Origin: Anaerospora hongkongensis
GTDB taxonomy: Bacteria > Bacillota > Negativicutes > Sporomusales > DSM-15969
Length of the DNA stretch: 64,000 bases
Direction of reading: 5' to 3'
Assembly (NCBI RefSeq): GCF_004339805.1
Contig: NZ_SLUI01000012.1
Location: 1-64,000 of the forward strand
Shown: one piece after another, positions 26,229 to 34,649 of the stretch
Layout: the number at the start of each line of letters is the position of its first letter
How positions within the stretch are numbered: position 1 is the stretch's first letter
Translations under genes and position numbers: made by a program
Notes under the pieces: model-generated
Databases searched by the model: none
Told to the model about the DNA's origin: nothing
What the model saw: the letters and a program-made list of their open reading frames with translations, nothing else

Positions 26229-27596
26229 TTAACATTCTTCGATTAGTTTCTTGGCCTCCACATATTGGGCAATACCTGCCGCTACTTTTTTCGCTTCTTT
26301 CATTGCCAAGACAACGGTTGCAGGCTCATGAACCACATCACCGCCAGCAAAGACTCCTTTTCGGGTTGTCATACCGTAGGGCCGTTCTTTCGTAATGACA
26401 TATCCGGAAGCGCTCACTTCTATGCCCGTAGTGGACGAAACAATGCGGGCGGCGGGACGCTGGCCGATTGCTAAAATAACCTTATCTGCTTGCAGTACGG
26501 CTGTTTGGCCTGTGCCAAGCAATTGATTATTGTCCGTGAGCTGTTGTATTTCGTATGCTAAGCCGGTGACTTTTTTGTTCCCGACAAATGCGGTAGGACT
26601 GGCCAGCCACTGAAAGTTAACGCCTTCCTGTTTGGCTTCATCGTATTCCGAGCGGAGTGCCGTGATGTCTGCTTCTGTACGTCTGTAGACAACTGTAACG
26701 TTCGAGGCACCGACTCTAAGGGCTGTGCGTGCAGCATCCATTGCGACATTCCCGGCGCCAATAACTACTACTTTGTCACCAGGATGGACAGGGATTTCCT
26801 TCTGATTCAGACCGCCATTATTGGCCAGTTGAACCATGCCTAAAAAGTAGGTTGCCTGAATAACTCCCGGTAAAGTATTGCCGGGCAGGTCAAGTGTTCG
26901 GGGCAGGGCGGTGCCTGTCCCGATAAATATGGCATCAAAGCCATCGGCAAAAAGCTGGTCAACCGTAATATCGGGCCCGATTACTACTCCCGTTTGAAAA
27001 ACGACGCCATATTGTTCGATTCTGCGAATTTCACGGCGAACAACATCCTTGTTCAAGCGGAATTCAGGAATTCCATACATCAGGACACCACCAGGCTCCG
27101 CCTGGCCTTCAAAAACGGTAACTGCAAAGCCGGATTTGGCCAGATCACCGGCAACCGTGAGGCCTGCCGGCCCGGAACCAATAACCGCTACTTTACCAAT
27201 GGCATTTTGGGGTTTGGCAACAGTACTAATAGCCATTTCAGCATCAAAATCAGCAATGAAACGCTCTAGTTTACCAATTTTGATACCACAGCCTTTTTTG
27301 TTGAGAATACAGGCAGCTTCGCATTGCTTTTCATGGGGACACACTCGTCCGCAGACGGCTGGCAGATTGCTGCGACGGGAAATAATAGCGCTTGCCTCCC
27401 CTACATTGCCTTTAGCCAAAGACTGAATAAAACCAGGGATTTCGTTTTCTATCGGACAGCCTGTACGGCATAATGGTTTGGGGCAGTTTAGACATCTTTT
27501 GGCCTCAGAAATAGCTTCGCGTGTGGAAAATCCTTCGTCCAGCTCGTCAAAGGTCAGATCCTGTTTATCAAAATTGCTTTTTTTATCAATCAGCAT
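26229..27596 (-). CDS. GltD-like NAD(P)H-dependent oxidoreductase (glutamate synthase small-subunit family)
   Basis: The 455-residue protein has an N-terminal 4Fe-4S domain (EAKRCLNCPKPLCRTGCP and VCGRVCPHEKQCEAACI). FAD-binding (GSGPAGLTVAGDLAKSGFAVTVFEG) and NAD(P)-binding (VIGAGNVAMDAARTALRVGA) folds follow, with AGGDVV near the end. These are the features of glutamate synthase small chain and NfnB/SudB-like proteins. There is no large GltB or NfnA gene beside it. Electrons would pass between NAD(P)H and an unknown partner. The frame opens at 27638, inside a likely promoter, whereas GAGGGAGG 9 bases before the ATG at 27596 gives the real start. Confidence 0.9.
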   Translation of the reverse strand: MLIDKKSNFDKQDLTFDELDEGFSTREAISEAKRCLNCPKPLCRTGCPIENEIPGFIQSLAKGNVGEASAIISRRSNLPAVCGRVCPHEKQCEAACILNKKGCGIKIGKLERFIADFDAEMAISTVAKPQNAIGKVAVIGSGPAGLTVAGDLAKSGFAVTVFEGQAEPGGVLMYGIPEFRLNKDVVRREIRRIEQYGVVFQTGVVIGPDITVDQLFADGFDAIFIGTGTALPRTLDLPGNTLPGVIQATYFLGMVQLANNGGLNQKEIPVHPGDKVVVIGAGNVAMDAARTALRVGASNVTVVYRRTEADITALRSEYDEAKQEGVNFQWLASPTAFVGNKKVTGLAYEIQQLTDNNQLLGTGQTAVLQADKVILAIGQRPAARIVSSTTGIEVSASGYVITKERPYGMTTRKGVFAGGDVVHEPATVVLAMKEAKKVAAGIAQYVEAKKLIEEC

Positions 27597-27633
27597 GTAA
27601 CAATGCCTCCCTCTTTGCCGTAGATCATGGTTT

Positions 27634-27663
27634 ATCATACCGCAATCAATAAAATTACGTCAA
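27634..27663 (-). promoter_or_regulatory. sigma-A promoter of the GltD-like gene
   Basis: Reading the minus strand, TTGACG (27663-27658) is followed after 18 bases by TATGAT (27639-27634). Each hexamer has one deviation from consensus. The start codon at 27596 is 38 bases downstream, which supports that start. Confidence 0.65.
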
Positions 27664-27725
27664 CAAAGTGAAAAATTTCTCAGCTTATGTCAAAAAGTAT
27701 ACACAGAATACCGGCCCGAACAGCA

Positions 27726-27754
27726 TTGCCTGGTCTTCGCTGGCATGATAGAAT
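27726..27754 (+). promoter_or_regulatory. candidate sigma-A promoter of the second chemotaxis receptor gene
   Basis: TTGCCT and TAGAAT are separated by exactly 17 bases, and the ATG at 27797 lies about 43 bases downstream. I searched the same gap for the flagellar sigma-28 motif GCCGATAA and did not see it. Confidence 0.45.
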
Positions 27755-27796
27755 GTTAAGCGGTAAAAAAGAATTTTGTCGAAAGTAGGCGGAAAA

Positions 27797-29764
27797 ATGA
27801 AATTACGCACCAAGCTGCTCAGTGCATTCGCTTTGCTTGTTGGGTTAGCGTTGCTTGCGGTATCCATCACAGGCTATAACTATTCCAAAAAGCTGATGGA
27901 AGAAAATATTAACCGCGAAATGCAAACCGAAGTAAATGCTCATACGTATAAACTCGAAGGCTGGCTTGCAGCGAAAACAGAGATGCTGGTAACCAGTCGC
28001 AACATTGCAGCCCGGCATGTAGCGGGCTCAACCTTACCGGCGAGTTATTTGAAGGCCTTTGAGGAAGATAAAACAGTCTCCGATATTTACATAGGCTTTG
28101 CCGACGGACGTTTTTTGGATGGCACCGGTTTTATCCCGCCGGCAGATTTCGATCCGCGCAAACGCAGTTGGTATACTGGTGCGATGGCAAAAGGAAATTT
28201 GATTTACACGGAGCCTTACATAGATGTATCTACTAAGCAATATGTGGTATCGGCTGCTCTTCCGCTGAAGGATCAGTCAGGAGCAATCATAGGAGTTATG
28301 GGTGAGGACATTCTCCTGACACAGCTTGTCGAGGCAGTTAAAAGCGTTAACTTGAATGGTCAGGGATATGGCTTTTTGATAGATAGAAATGGTATCGTAT
28401 TAGCCCATCCTGATGAAAATAACATCGCGAAGAAGCTTGCCGATATACAGGGCTTTAAAGATGTCTTGAATGACATGCTCACCAAGGAAGGCGGTTCGGC
28501 GAGATATCAGAGCGACGGTAAAGAATCGCTGCTTATCTACCGCAAGCTGCCGGCTACTGGCTGGGTATTAGCGATTACTGTGCCGGAAATGGTGGTCTAC
28601 CAGCCGCTGCAATCGCTGCGCCTTACTTTTGTCATTTTGGATCTGATTGCAATGGCGGCAGTTGCTTTAGCGGCAGTGATTTTTGCCCGCCGTCTTGTCA
28701 AGCCGCTGACGGAGCTTGCCGTCAAGGCGAATCAGATTGCTGCTGGCGATTTAACGGTTAAGGCAACGATTACAGGACAGGACGAAGTCAGTGAACTGGC
28801 ACGGTCATTTAACCAAATGGGAGAGAATCTACACAATTTAATTAGGCAGATCAAAGATTCTGCTCAGTCTGTAGGTTCAGCTGCTGCAGAATTGGGAACG
28901 TCATCGCGCGAGGCTGGCCAGGTATCCGAACAGGTGGCGGTAACCGTAAGTGATTTAGCCAGGGGAGCAGCTGATCAATCCTACTCTATCCAAAAGGGCT
29001 CCACCATGGTGCAGGGAACCAGTGCGGCGGCAATGACAATTGCCAGCACGGTAGACAGTGCTGCGAGCCGCTTGGCAGTGGTTCAGCAGGCGCTGGGACA
29101 GGGGGTTGATGCCGTAATCCGCCAGCTTGAGCTTATGCAGCAAAATAAAACGGCTTCAGGAAATGTAGGCCAGGCGATTCAACTCCTGGCCGAGAAATCA
29201 CAAGTTATTGGTCAAATATCGGAGGCAATCGGCTCCATAGCACGGCAAACAAACTTATTGGCGTTAAATGCTGCAATTGAAGCGGCAAGAGCCGGTGAAC
29301 AGGGCAGAGGATTTGCCGTAGTGGCGGACGAAGTGCGGAAGCTTGCTGAACAGGCTGCCACGTCCAGCCAAGAAATTGCCGAATTGATTGCCGAGGTGCA
29401 GTCTGGTACCAGCCAAGCGGTACGTGAGATGGAGCAGGCAAGTACGCTGGTGCTTCAGCAGGAAACAGCCGTGGGCGATACAAAAGAGTATTTTGATAAT
29501 ATTGAGCAGGCTGTAACTTCAATAGTAGAGGCTTTCTCGCTAATGACAGGACAATGCCATCAAGTAAAGGTCCAGGCGGGTGAGGTAAGTACCGTTATTG
29601 CCGATATTGCCGCTGTTGCCGAAGCCAGTGCAGCTGCAACGCAGCAGGTTGCAGCCGCTACCGAGGAGCAGAGTGCTTCAGTGGAGATGATTGCAGCAAC
29701 AGCAGACCGTCTGTTGACCGAGGCCGACCGATTGAAAGAAGAAGTGCGTCACTTTAATATCTGA
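27797..29764 (+). CDS. methyl-accepting chemotaxis protein with dCache sensor
   Basis: The 655-residue receptor has an N-terminal membrane helix (about 7-27) and a dCache_1 domain (about 30-275) with the ligand-pocket motif [27 protein letters not shown] second helix (about 277-300), a HAMP domain ([19 protein letters not shown]) and a signalling region follow. The signalling tip is [36 protein letters not shown]. The pocket motif RxSWY...Y resembles amino-acid or amine sensors, which is inference. The frame is open to a TTG at 27776, but the ATG at 27797 with AGGCGG ahead is the natural start. It differs strongly in its sensor domain from the receptor encoded at 23897. Confidence 0.95.
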   Translation: MKLRTKLLSAFALLVGLALLAVSITGYNYSKKLMEENINREMQTEVNAHTYKLEGWLAAKTEMLVTSRNIAARHVAGSTLPASYLKAFEEDKTVSDIYIGFADGRFLDGTGFIPPADFDPRKRSWYTGAMAKGNLIYTEPYIDVSTKQYVVSAALPLKDQSGAIIGVMGEDILLTQLVEAVKSVNLNGQGYGFLIDRNGIVLAHPDENNIAKKLADIQGFKDVLNDMLTKEGGSARYQSDGKESLLIYRKLPATGWVLAITVPEMVVYQPLQSLRLTFVILDLIAMAAVALAAVIFARRLVKPLTELAVKANQIAAGDLTVKATITGQDEVSELARSFNQMGENLHNLIRQIKDSAQSVGSAAAELGTSSREAGQVSEQVAVTVSDLARGAADQSYSIQKGSTMVQGTSAAAMTIASTVDSAASRLAVVQQALGQGVDAVIRQLELMQQNKTASGNVGQAIQLLAEKSQVIGQISEAIGSIARQTNLLALNAAIEAARAGEQGRGFAVVADEVRKLAEQAATSSQEIAELIAEVQSGTSQAVREMEQASTLVLQQETAVGDTKEYFDNIEQAVTSIVEAFSLMTGQCHQVKVQAGEVSTVIADIAAVAEASAAATQQVAAATEEQSASVEMIAATADRLLTEADRLKEEVRHFNI

Positions 29765-29770
29765 TATATA

Positions 29771-29803
29771 ACAAAGGCCCGGATACTTCTGGGCCTTTGT
29801 TGC
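29771..29803 (+). terminator. hairpin between converging genes
   Basis: ACAAAGGCCC and GGGCCTTTGT are exact complements around a 10-base loop, followed by TGCC. It probably ends the receptor transcript and, read from the other strand, the polyferredoxin transcript. Confidence 0.7.
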
Positions 29804-29838
29804 CTGTTGTAGATTAACTTGGATTTGGACCGTTTGGG

Positions 29839-30831
29839 CTATGGGTGTTCCAGCGAGTGGAGCGTAGGTACAAACTTGATCCAGAACTGAGCTAACAAGG
29901 GCGATTCCCAGTAGCCGGCCAGCTTAGCCAGGCTAATACCGATAATGAAAAAGCAAATTACCAAAGCCGAATAGTGAATGGGGTTTAACCTAACTCCGCC
30001 TACCCGGAAGTGAATCGATAGCGTACGGGCTTCAGGACAAACGGCGAGGCATTTTTGACATAATGTACATTCGGGAGAGGTAACGGTATGGGCGTTTGAG
30101 ATGAGGATGCCGTTTGGGCAGGCGCTGTCGCATTGTCGGCAGAAACAGCAAGTGACGCAATCGCGCCGAATGGTAAGCGGTGAAAAAACAGCAAAAAGAT
30201 TGAGCAAGGCACCATAAGGACAAAGATAACGGCACCAGAAATTCTGAACTATCACCGAGAGCAGCACCAGCACGGTGATAACCTGAAGCGTTAGGGCAGA
30301 CGGCTCTAGAAAAAAGTGCAGCATTTTGACATCCGATACGGTATTGTAAGGAGAATGTAGAAATGATACAACCGCTTCAATAGACATGCCGAAAAGAATT
30401 ACGTATAGAAAAAAACCTAGGATAAAATACTTGGGTAAAAGCAGCAAATAGTGTAATTCCCGGTTGATTGGAGAAATTTGCAAGGGAATTTTCCGCCTTA
30501 TTTGACCGACAAGCTCAGAAGCTGTTCCCACAGGGCAGAGATGACTGCAGAATCCCCGCTTTAATAATAATGAAGAACAAATTGTCAGCAGTAAAATTGC
30601 CAAGCCCGCAGGATGAATACGGTCCCAAACACCAAGAATCACCCACTGTTTAAGGGCAAGCAAGGCCGATATGGGTAAAAAGGCTTCAACTGCCGGTGAG
30701 CGGTATTCCAGAGCAGCCACGCCAAGAGTAGGCAGCAAATGTACCGCCTTATAGAAAAGAAATCCTGTAATTAAGTAAAAAACACTAAAATAAGTTTGAC
30801 TGGCCTGCCGCAGATTCATTTTGAGTTTCAT
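29839..30831 (-). CDS. NapH/CcoG-like membrane polyferredoxin
   Basis: The 330-residue protein has about five membrane helices and two cysteine motifs typical of the NapH/NosR group at the membrane face: GFCSHLCPVG and FWCRYLCPYGA. After helix 5 come two ferredoxin-like 4Fe-4S sites, CVTCCFCRQCDSACP and CTLCQKCLAVCP, and then a last helix. It would shuttle electrons between the quinol pool and a periplasmic or cytoplasmic acceptor. No nap, nos or cco genes lie next to it, so its partner is unknown. The frame reaches 30864, but AGGGGGG five bases before the ATG at 30831 sets the start. A Crp/Fnr-like box and TATAAT precede it. Confidence 0.85.
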   Translation of the reverse strand: MKLKMNLRQASQTYFSVFYLITGFLFYKAVHLLPTLGVAALEYRSPAVEAFLPISALLALKQWVILGVWDRIHPAGLAILLLTICSSLLLKRGFCSHLCPVGTASELVGQIRRKIPLQISPINRELHYLLLLPKYFILGFFLYVILFGMSIEAVVSFLHSPYNTVSDVKMLHFFLEPSALTLQVITVLVLLSVIVQNFWCRYLCPYGALLNLFAVFSPLTIRRDCVTCCFCRQCDSACPNGILISNAHTVTSPECTLCQKCLAVCPEARTLSIHFRVGGVRLNPIHYSALVICFFIIGISLAKLAGYWESPLLAQFWIKFVPTLHSLEHP

Positions 30832-30866
30832 AGAAGCCCCCCTGCTTACGCAATTCTTTCCCATAT

Positions 30867-30909
30867 ATTATAGGGTAAGCAATCGGAAAAGCCTGTGATC
30901 TAAAACACA
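30867..30909 (-). promoter_or_regulatory. promoter with Crp/Fnr-type activator site for the polyferredoxin gene
   Basis: On the minus strand, TGTGTTTTAGATCACA (30909-30894) matches the Crp-family pattern TGTGA-N6-TCACA with one mismatch. A perfect -10 TATAAT lies at 30872-30867. With transcription starting near 30860 the box is centred at about -41.5, the standard class II activator position. The -35 region has no good match to TTGACA, which fits an activator-dependent promoter. Which Crp/Fnr protein binds is unknown. Confidence 0.6.
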
Positions 30910-30992
30910 AAAACTGAAAATTTAAAATAAAAACTAATTAGTACGGCGGTAAGTTGGCATTAACCTTTCCTGTGGCAGGTACCATGACAAAA

Positions 30993-31022
30993 GTTTATTC
31001 ATATTATGTAATATGAATAAAC
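30993..31022. promoter_or_regulatory. 13-bp perfect dyad between divergent genes
   Basis: GTTTATTCATATT and AATATGAATAAAC are exact complements, 4 bases (ATGT) apart, and AT-rich. It lies 18 bases upstream of the start of the small plus-strand gene and about 160 bases before the polyferredoxin gene. It could be an operator or a 5' UTR hairpin. Confidence 0.6.
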
Positions 31023-31040
31023 CGCCTTTGGAGTGATGAT

Positions 31041-31286
31041 ATGTGGGAGCTATTTGATGGTGACGGTTTTGAAGAGGTTTATCTTACATCCGGCGAGTGG
31101 GATGTGAGTACCGGCAAGCACCGTTTGAAAATACGGATTGTCGCCGATCGCAACAACAAGCACTATTACAGCATTAGCGCTAATCATAATGAAAGAGCTC
31201 CTATGCAAGTATCCCGGAGAGGCTATCAGAGCGCAGAGCAGGCATTGGAGCAAGCCGTCAGGGAGATTAAGCTGCAGTATAAGTAG
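31041..31286 (+). CDS. small hypothetical protein
   Basis: The 81-residue soluble protein reads like a small alpha/beta domain. Three strands (EVYLTSGEWDV, RLKIRIVADRN, HYYSISANHN) are followed by a helix with QSAEQALEQAVREIKLQYK at the end. GGAG stands 8 bases before the ATG. The gene has a perfect 13-bp dyad directly upstream and a hairpin downstream, so it is likely its own transcript. I do not recognise the family. Confidence 0.75.
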   Translation: MWELFDGDGFEEVYLTSGEWDVSTGKHRLKIRIVADRNNKHYYSISANHNERAPMQVSRRGYQSAEQALEQAVREIKLQYK

Positions 31287-31310
31287 TACAGGCAAAAAGA
31301 GGCTATAAAA

Positions 31311-31346
31311 ACCTTCTATGATAGATGCCCGGTTATCATAGAAGGT
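31311..31346 (+). terminator. 13-bp hairpin after the small hypothetical gene
   Basis: ACCTTCTATGATA and TATCATAGAAGGT are exact complements around a 10-base loop, followed by CTTGCC. There is no T-run, so termination efficiency is uncertain. Confidence 0.55.
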
Positions 31347-31416
31347 CTTGCCATGCCCGGAAGCGAATATTGGGTTTATACAATTGAAGCTACGCCTATG
31401 AGAGGGGCTGATGAAT

Positions 31417-31977
31417 ATGAAAGAAACTTTTACGGCTCTAGACTTTGAGACCGCTAACTATCAGAGTAACAGTGCCTGTCAGCTGGGGATTGCCGTTGTT
31501 AACAACGGTCAGATTGTTTTGCAAAAATCGTGGCTGATCAAGCCGCCGACTCCAATATTTACGTTTTCCTATCTGCATGGTATTACATATGGTATGGTAA
31601 AAGAGCAGCCGACTTTTGGGGATATTTGGCCTGAGATCAAGCCTTACGTGACAGATGAAATCATTGCCGCCCATAATGCTGATTTTGATATGGGAGTCTT
31701 AACTGCGACTCTGGCACATTATCAGCTGTATGTTCCGGAATTCTATGTTATTGATTCATTAGCAGCGGCGAGAAAGGCGTGGCCCGGGTTAAAAAATCAT
31801 AAGCTATCAACGGTTGCCGCTCATTTGAATATTGAGCTGAATCACCATGAAGCCGAAAGTGATGCCAAGGCGTGTGCCGAGATTATCCTGCGCGCCGGTC
31901 AGGACAACGTTGAAATTAACCGCGTAGTCAATAGAAGCCTGCCGGAAAGCATAGATCTTTTTGGCGGCAATTATTGA
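31417..31977 (+). CDS. DEDDh 3'-5' exonuclease (DnaQ-like)
   Basis: The 186-residue exonuclease shows all three motifs of the DEDDh family: LDFETAN (Exo I, about 7-13), AHNADFDMGV (Exo II, about 85-94) and HHEAESDAKACAE (Exo III, with His and Asp, about 141-153). It resembles the proofreading epsilon subunit and its stand-alone relatives, which trim single-stranded DNA or RNA. An in-frame ATG at 31411 is too close to AGAGGGG, so 31417, nine bases after that site, is preferred. The 3' end overlaps the end of the converging ftsH by 7 bases. Confidence 0.88.
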   Translation: MKETFTALDFETANYQSNSACQLGIAVVNNGQIVLQKSWLIKPPTPIFTFSYLHGITYGMVKEQPTFGDIWPEIKPYVTDEIIAAHNADFDMGVLTATLAHYQLYVPEFYVIDSLAAARKAWPGLKNHKLSTVAAHLNIELNHHEAESDAKACAEIILRAGQDNVEINRVVNRSLPESIDLFGGNY

Positions 31978-33797
31978 TCGTTTGGCTGCTCCATTGTTTG
32001 GGCAATCCGGGTGATCCGGTCGCCGGAAATTACTTCTTCAGTTTGCAGCACGGCTGCAATTTCGTGCAATACGGCCAGATGGGTAGTCAAGAGGGTATGT
32101 GCTTTGTTTTGAGCATCGTTTAAAAGGAGCCGGATTTCCTCGTCAATATCGGAAATTGTAGTGGGACTTAGATCATTCCGGCTGGTTACACTGCTTTGCA
32201 GATAGGTTGCAGCTGAAGCGGCATAGCGGACGGGTCCTAATTTGGCCGACATGCCAAATTCCGTTACCATGCGGCGGGCCATCTCGGTTGCTCTTTCCAG
32301 GTCATTAGAGGCACCGGTGGAAGCCTCTTTAAATATAATTAGTTCAGCAGCACGCCCGCCTAGCATAACGGCCAGGCGGGATTTTAATTCATTTTCGCCG
32401 ATGAGATACCGGTCTTCCTCGGGCATTTGCAGTGTATAGCCCAAAGCTCCTTTGGCGGTGGGAATAATACTGACCTTATGCACCGGATCAGTACCTGTGA
32501 GATAATAGGCAGTTAAGGCATGCCCGACTTCGTGATAAGCAACTTTTTTCCGAATCTCACCTGCCAGCGGAGTTTTTCGCTGCAGCCCGGCGATAACCCG
32601 TTCAATTGCCAAATCAAAATCATCCATGGTTATTGTGGCCGCATTGCGCCTGACGGCAAGCAGGGATGCCTCATTGGCAATATTGGCCAGTTCAGCTCCG
32701 GAGAAGCCGGACGTAACTTTGGCAATCCGGCTGAGATCAACATCAGCATGCAGCGGCATGGTTTTGGTGTGGATGGTGAGAATTTCCAACCGGCCGGACT
32801 CAGCGGGAAGCGTGACTTGAATCTGACGATCAAAGCGTCCTGGCCGGATTAAGGCCTGATCAAGAATTTCCGGGCGATTGGTGGCAGCCATGATAACTAC
32901 CCCGGAATTTGCTTTGAAGCCGTCCATTTCAGCCAGCAGCTGATTGAGGGTATTTTCCTGCTCGCTGTTTGCCCCGATATGCCCAATACCGGAACGGGCT
33001 TGTCCGATGGCATCAATTTCATCGATAAAAATAATGCAGGGAGCTTTTTTCTGGGCCTGCTGAAACAGATCACGAACTCTGGCGGCACCAACACCGACAA
33101 ACATTTCGACAAAACTGGAGCCCGTAAGGAAGAAAAAGGGTACTCCCGCCTCACCGGCAGTCGCTTTGGCCAGCAAAGTTTTGCCTGTGCCGGGAGGACC
33201 TGCCAATAGAACGCCTTTAGGCAGTTTTGCACCGATATGGAGAAATTTCTGCGGTGCGGTAAGATATTCAATGATTTCCCTGAGTTCTACTTCTGCTTCG
33301 CCCACTCCGCCGACATCCTTGAACTTGACACCAATCATTTCTCCTTCAATTTCCCGGGCCTTGCTCTGCCCTAATGACATGGCCGTATTGCCTGCCCCGC
33401 CCATTCGTTTGAAAAGAAAATACCAAATCAGCAGCAGCGGCAGCAGCGGTAAAAGCCAGCCTAATAAAGAGGCGGCCAGGCCTTTGGTCTGGGCCTGTGC
33501 GGAAAACGTTACGCCTGAGGCGATGAGCCGGTCAATTAAGGCGGGATCATTGACTAGAACGGTATTAGCAGCCGATTCCGGCTGATTTTCAGCAGCTTTC
33601 AGCGAGAAGATGATGCGATCACCGGACAGGACGACGGTATCCACCTTTCCTTCCTGCAAGTCTTTAAGAAATACGTTGTAACTTACTTCCGTTTCCCGGA
33701 TAATAAACGGCTTATATATCATGTCGTTAAAAAGCCAGGCCAGCAGTAATGCACCGAGCAGATACCAGGTAGAAAAATTGCGCTGCTTTTTATCCAT
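31971..33797 (-). CDS. ftsH: ATP-dependent zinc metalloprotease FtsH
   Basis: The 608-residue membrane AAA protease degrades membrane and short-lived cytosolic proteins. Two membrane helices (about 10-28 and 108-130) frame a periplasmic domain. The ATPase has Walker [10 protein letters not shown] (199-207), Walker [12 protein letters not shown] (255-265) and the second-region motif [19 protein letters not shown]. The protease has the zinc site HEVGH (422-426). GAGGAGG precedes the ATG. It is slightly shorter than the usual 620-650 residues, mostly at the C-terminus. It stands alone rather than beside tilS-hpt, so it could be a second FtsH of the cell; this cannot be settled from one window. 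Confidence 0.95.
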   Translation of the reverse strand: MDKKQRNFSTWYLLGALLLAWLFNDMIYKPFIIRETEVSYNVFLKDLQEGKVDTVVLSGDRIIFSLKAAENQPESAANTVLVNDPALIDRLIASGVTFSAQAQTKGLAASLLGWLLPLLPLLLIWYFLFKRMGGAGNTAMSLGQSKAREIEGEMIGVKFKDVGGVGEAEVELREIIEYLTAPQKFLHIGAKLPKGVLLAGPPGTGKTLLAKATAGEAGVPFFFLTGSSFVEMFVGVGAARVRDLFQQAQKKAPCIIFIDEIDAIGQARSGIGHIGANSEQENTLNQLLAEMDGFKANSGVVIMAATNRPEILDQALIRPGRFDRQIQVTLPAESGRLEILTIHTKTMPLHADVDLSRIAKVTSGFSGAELANIANEASLLAVRRNAATITMDDFDLAIERVIAGLQRKTPLAGEIRKKVAYHEVGHALTAYYLTGTDPVHKVSIIPTAKGALGYTLQMPEEDRYLIGENELKSRLAVMLGGRAAELIIFKEASTGASNDLERATEMARRMVTEFGMSAKLGPVRYAASAATYLQSSVTSRNDLSPTTISDIDEEIRLLLNDAQNKAHTLLTTHLAVLHEIAAVLQTEEVISGDRITRIAQTMEQPNDQ

Positions 33798-33897
33798 CGC
33801 TAAACCTCCTCGAATCCGTACTTACAATAGCGTTACTATTATGCTACACACCTGCCGATATTAACCTGCAGGAGCCGCCCTGCAACAATAATATAAC

Positions 33898-33926
33898 TTG
33901 ACATTCCCACCTGTATCGGTGATAAT
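33898..33926 (+). promoter_or_regulatory. sigma-A promoter of the tetR-type gene
   Basis: TTGACA and GATAAT are separated by exactly 17 bases, a near-perfect vegetative promoter. The operator dyad at 33932 begins right after the -10 element, so bound repressor would block initiation. Confidence 0.85.
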
Positions 33927-33931
33927 TAAAC

Positions 33932-33949
33932 ATACCGACCGGTAGGTAT
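33932..33949. promoter_or_regulatory. TetR-type operator 1
   Basis: ATACCGACC-GGTAGGTAT is an 18-base dyad with one mismatch. It overlaps the expected transcription start of the regulator gene. An almost identical copy lies at 34596-34613, before the efflux genes. ATACCNACYGGTNGGTAT is the kind of site bound by several TetR repressors of RND pumps. Confidence 0.8.
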
Positions 33950-33982
33950 CCGGGCGGCAGTTTGTGGAAAGTGGATGATACC

Positions 33983-34564
33983 ATGACCAAGGAAAATATT
34001 ATCATTGCCTCCTTGCGGTTGTTTTTAATGAAGGGTTATGCCGCGGTTTCCCTGATGGATGTTGCTAAAGAAGTCGGGATTACCAAAGGCGGAATCTATC
34101 ATTATTTCTCCAGTAAAGAGGAACTGCTTAATGTTGCGATTTACTTCTTCCTGGATCGCTTTGAAGAAAAGTATATGAGTCTGTTAACCAAAAATGAAAG
34201 TATCCAGGCTATTTTGGAATGCCTGCTGGTAAAGCAGGAGCAGGAAACTTACGTAGCAGCACTGCTTGGAACAGAAGAAAAATTCAATATTGATTATGCA
34301 CATTCGGGTATTGAAATAGTAAGAAAAATTCCCGGTGTTCTGGCAAGAATGGAGCAGATCAATGCTGCCGTTTGCGAGCTGTTTACAAAAAAGATTGAAC
34401 AGGCAATACAAGCAGGGCAGGTGAAGGACTGCGGCGACAGTTATGCTTCAGCGGCCAGTATTTTATCGATGATTCAGGGGTATAAGTCCTTAGGTGAGCA
34501 ATTCCAGACGGAAGCAATGCGTAAACGTCTGGCAGATACCATTTGGCAGTCGATAAAAAAATAG
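33983..34564 (+). CDS. TetR family repressor of the RND efflux genes
   Basis: The 193-residue regulator has an N-terminal TetR helix-turn-helix, YAAVSLMDVAKEVGITKGGIYHYFSSKEELL (about residues 18-48), followed by an all-helical ligand domain with no conserved sequence. The frame extends to a TTG at 33962, but the ATG at 33983 gives the usual short N-terminal arm (MTKENIIIASLRLF). Operators of the same sequence flank the gene, one at its own promoter and one before the adaptor gene, so it should repress both itself and the pump. The inducer is unknown. Confidence 0.9.
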   Translation: MTKENIIIASLRLFLMKGYAAVSLMDVAKEVGITKGGIYHYFSSKEELLNVAIYFFLDRFEEKYMSLLTKNESIQAILECLLVKQEQETYVAALLGTEEKFNIDYAHSGIEIVRKIPGVLARMEQINAAVCELFTKKIEQAIQAGQVKDCGDSYASAASILSMIQGYKSLGEQFQTEAMRKRLADTIWQSIKK

Positions 34565-34595
34565 GCTGCCTAAAACAAATTTTTTTGAATTGAAC

Positions 34596-34613
34596 ATACC
34601 GACTGGTAGGTAT
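34596..34613. promoter_or_regulatory. TetR-type operator 2
   Basis: ATACCGACT-GGTAGGTAT differs from operator 1 at one base. It lies between the repressor stop and the start of the adaptor gene and so would control the pump genes separately. Confidence 0.8.
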
Positions 34614-34649
34614 GGAAAAAAGTAGTAAAGTACATGGAGGTTGGCTTGC

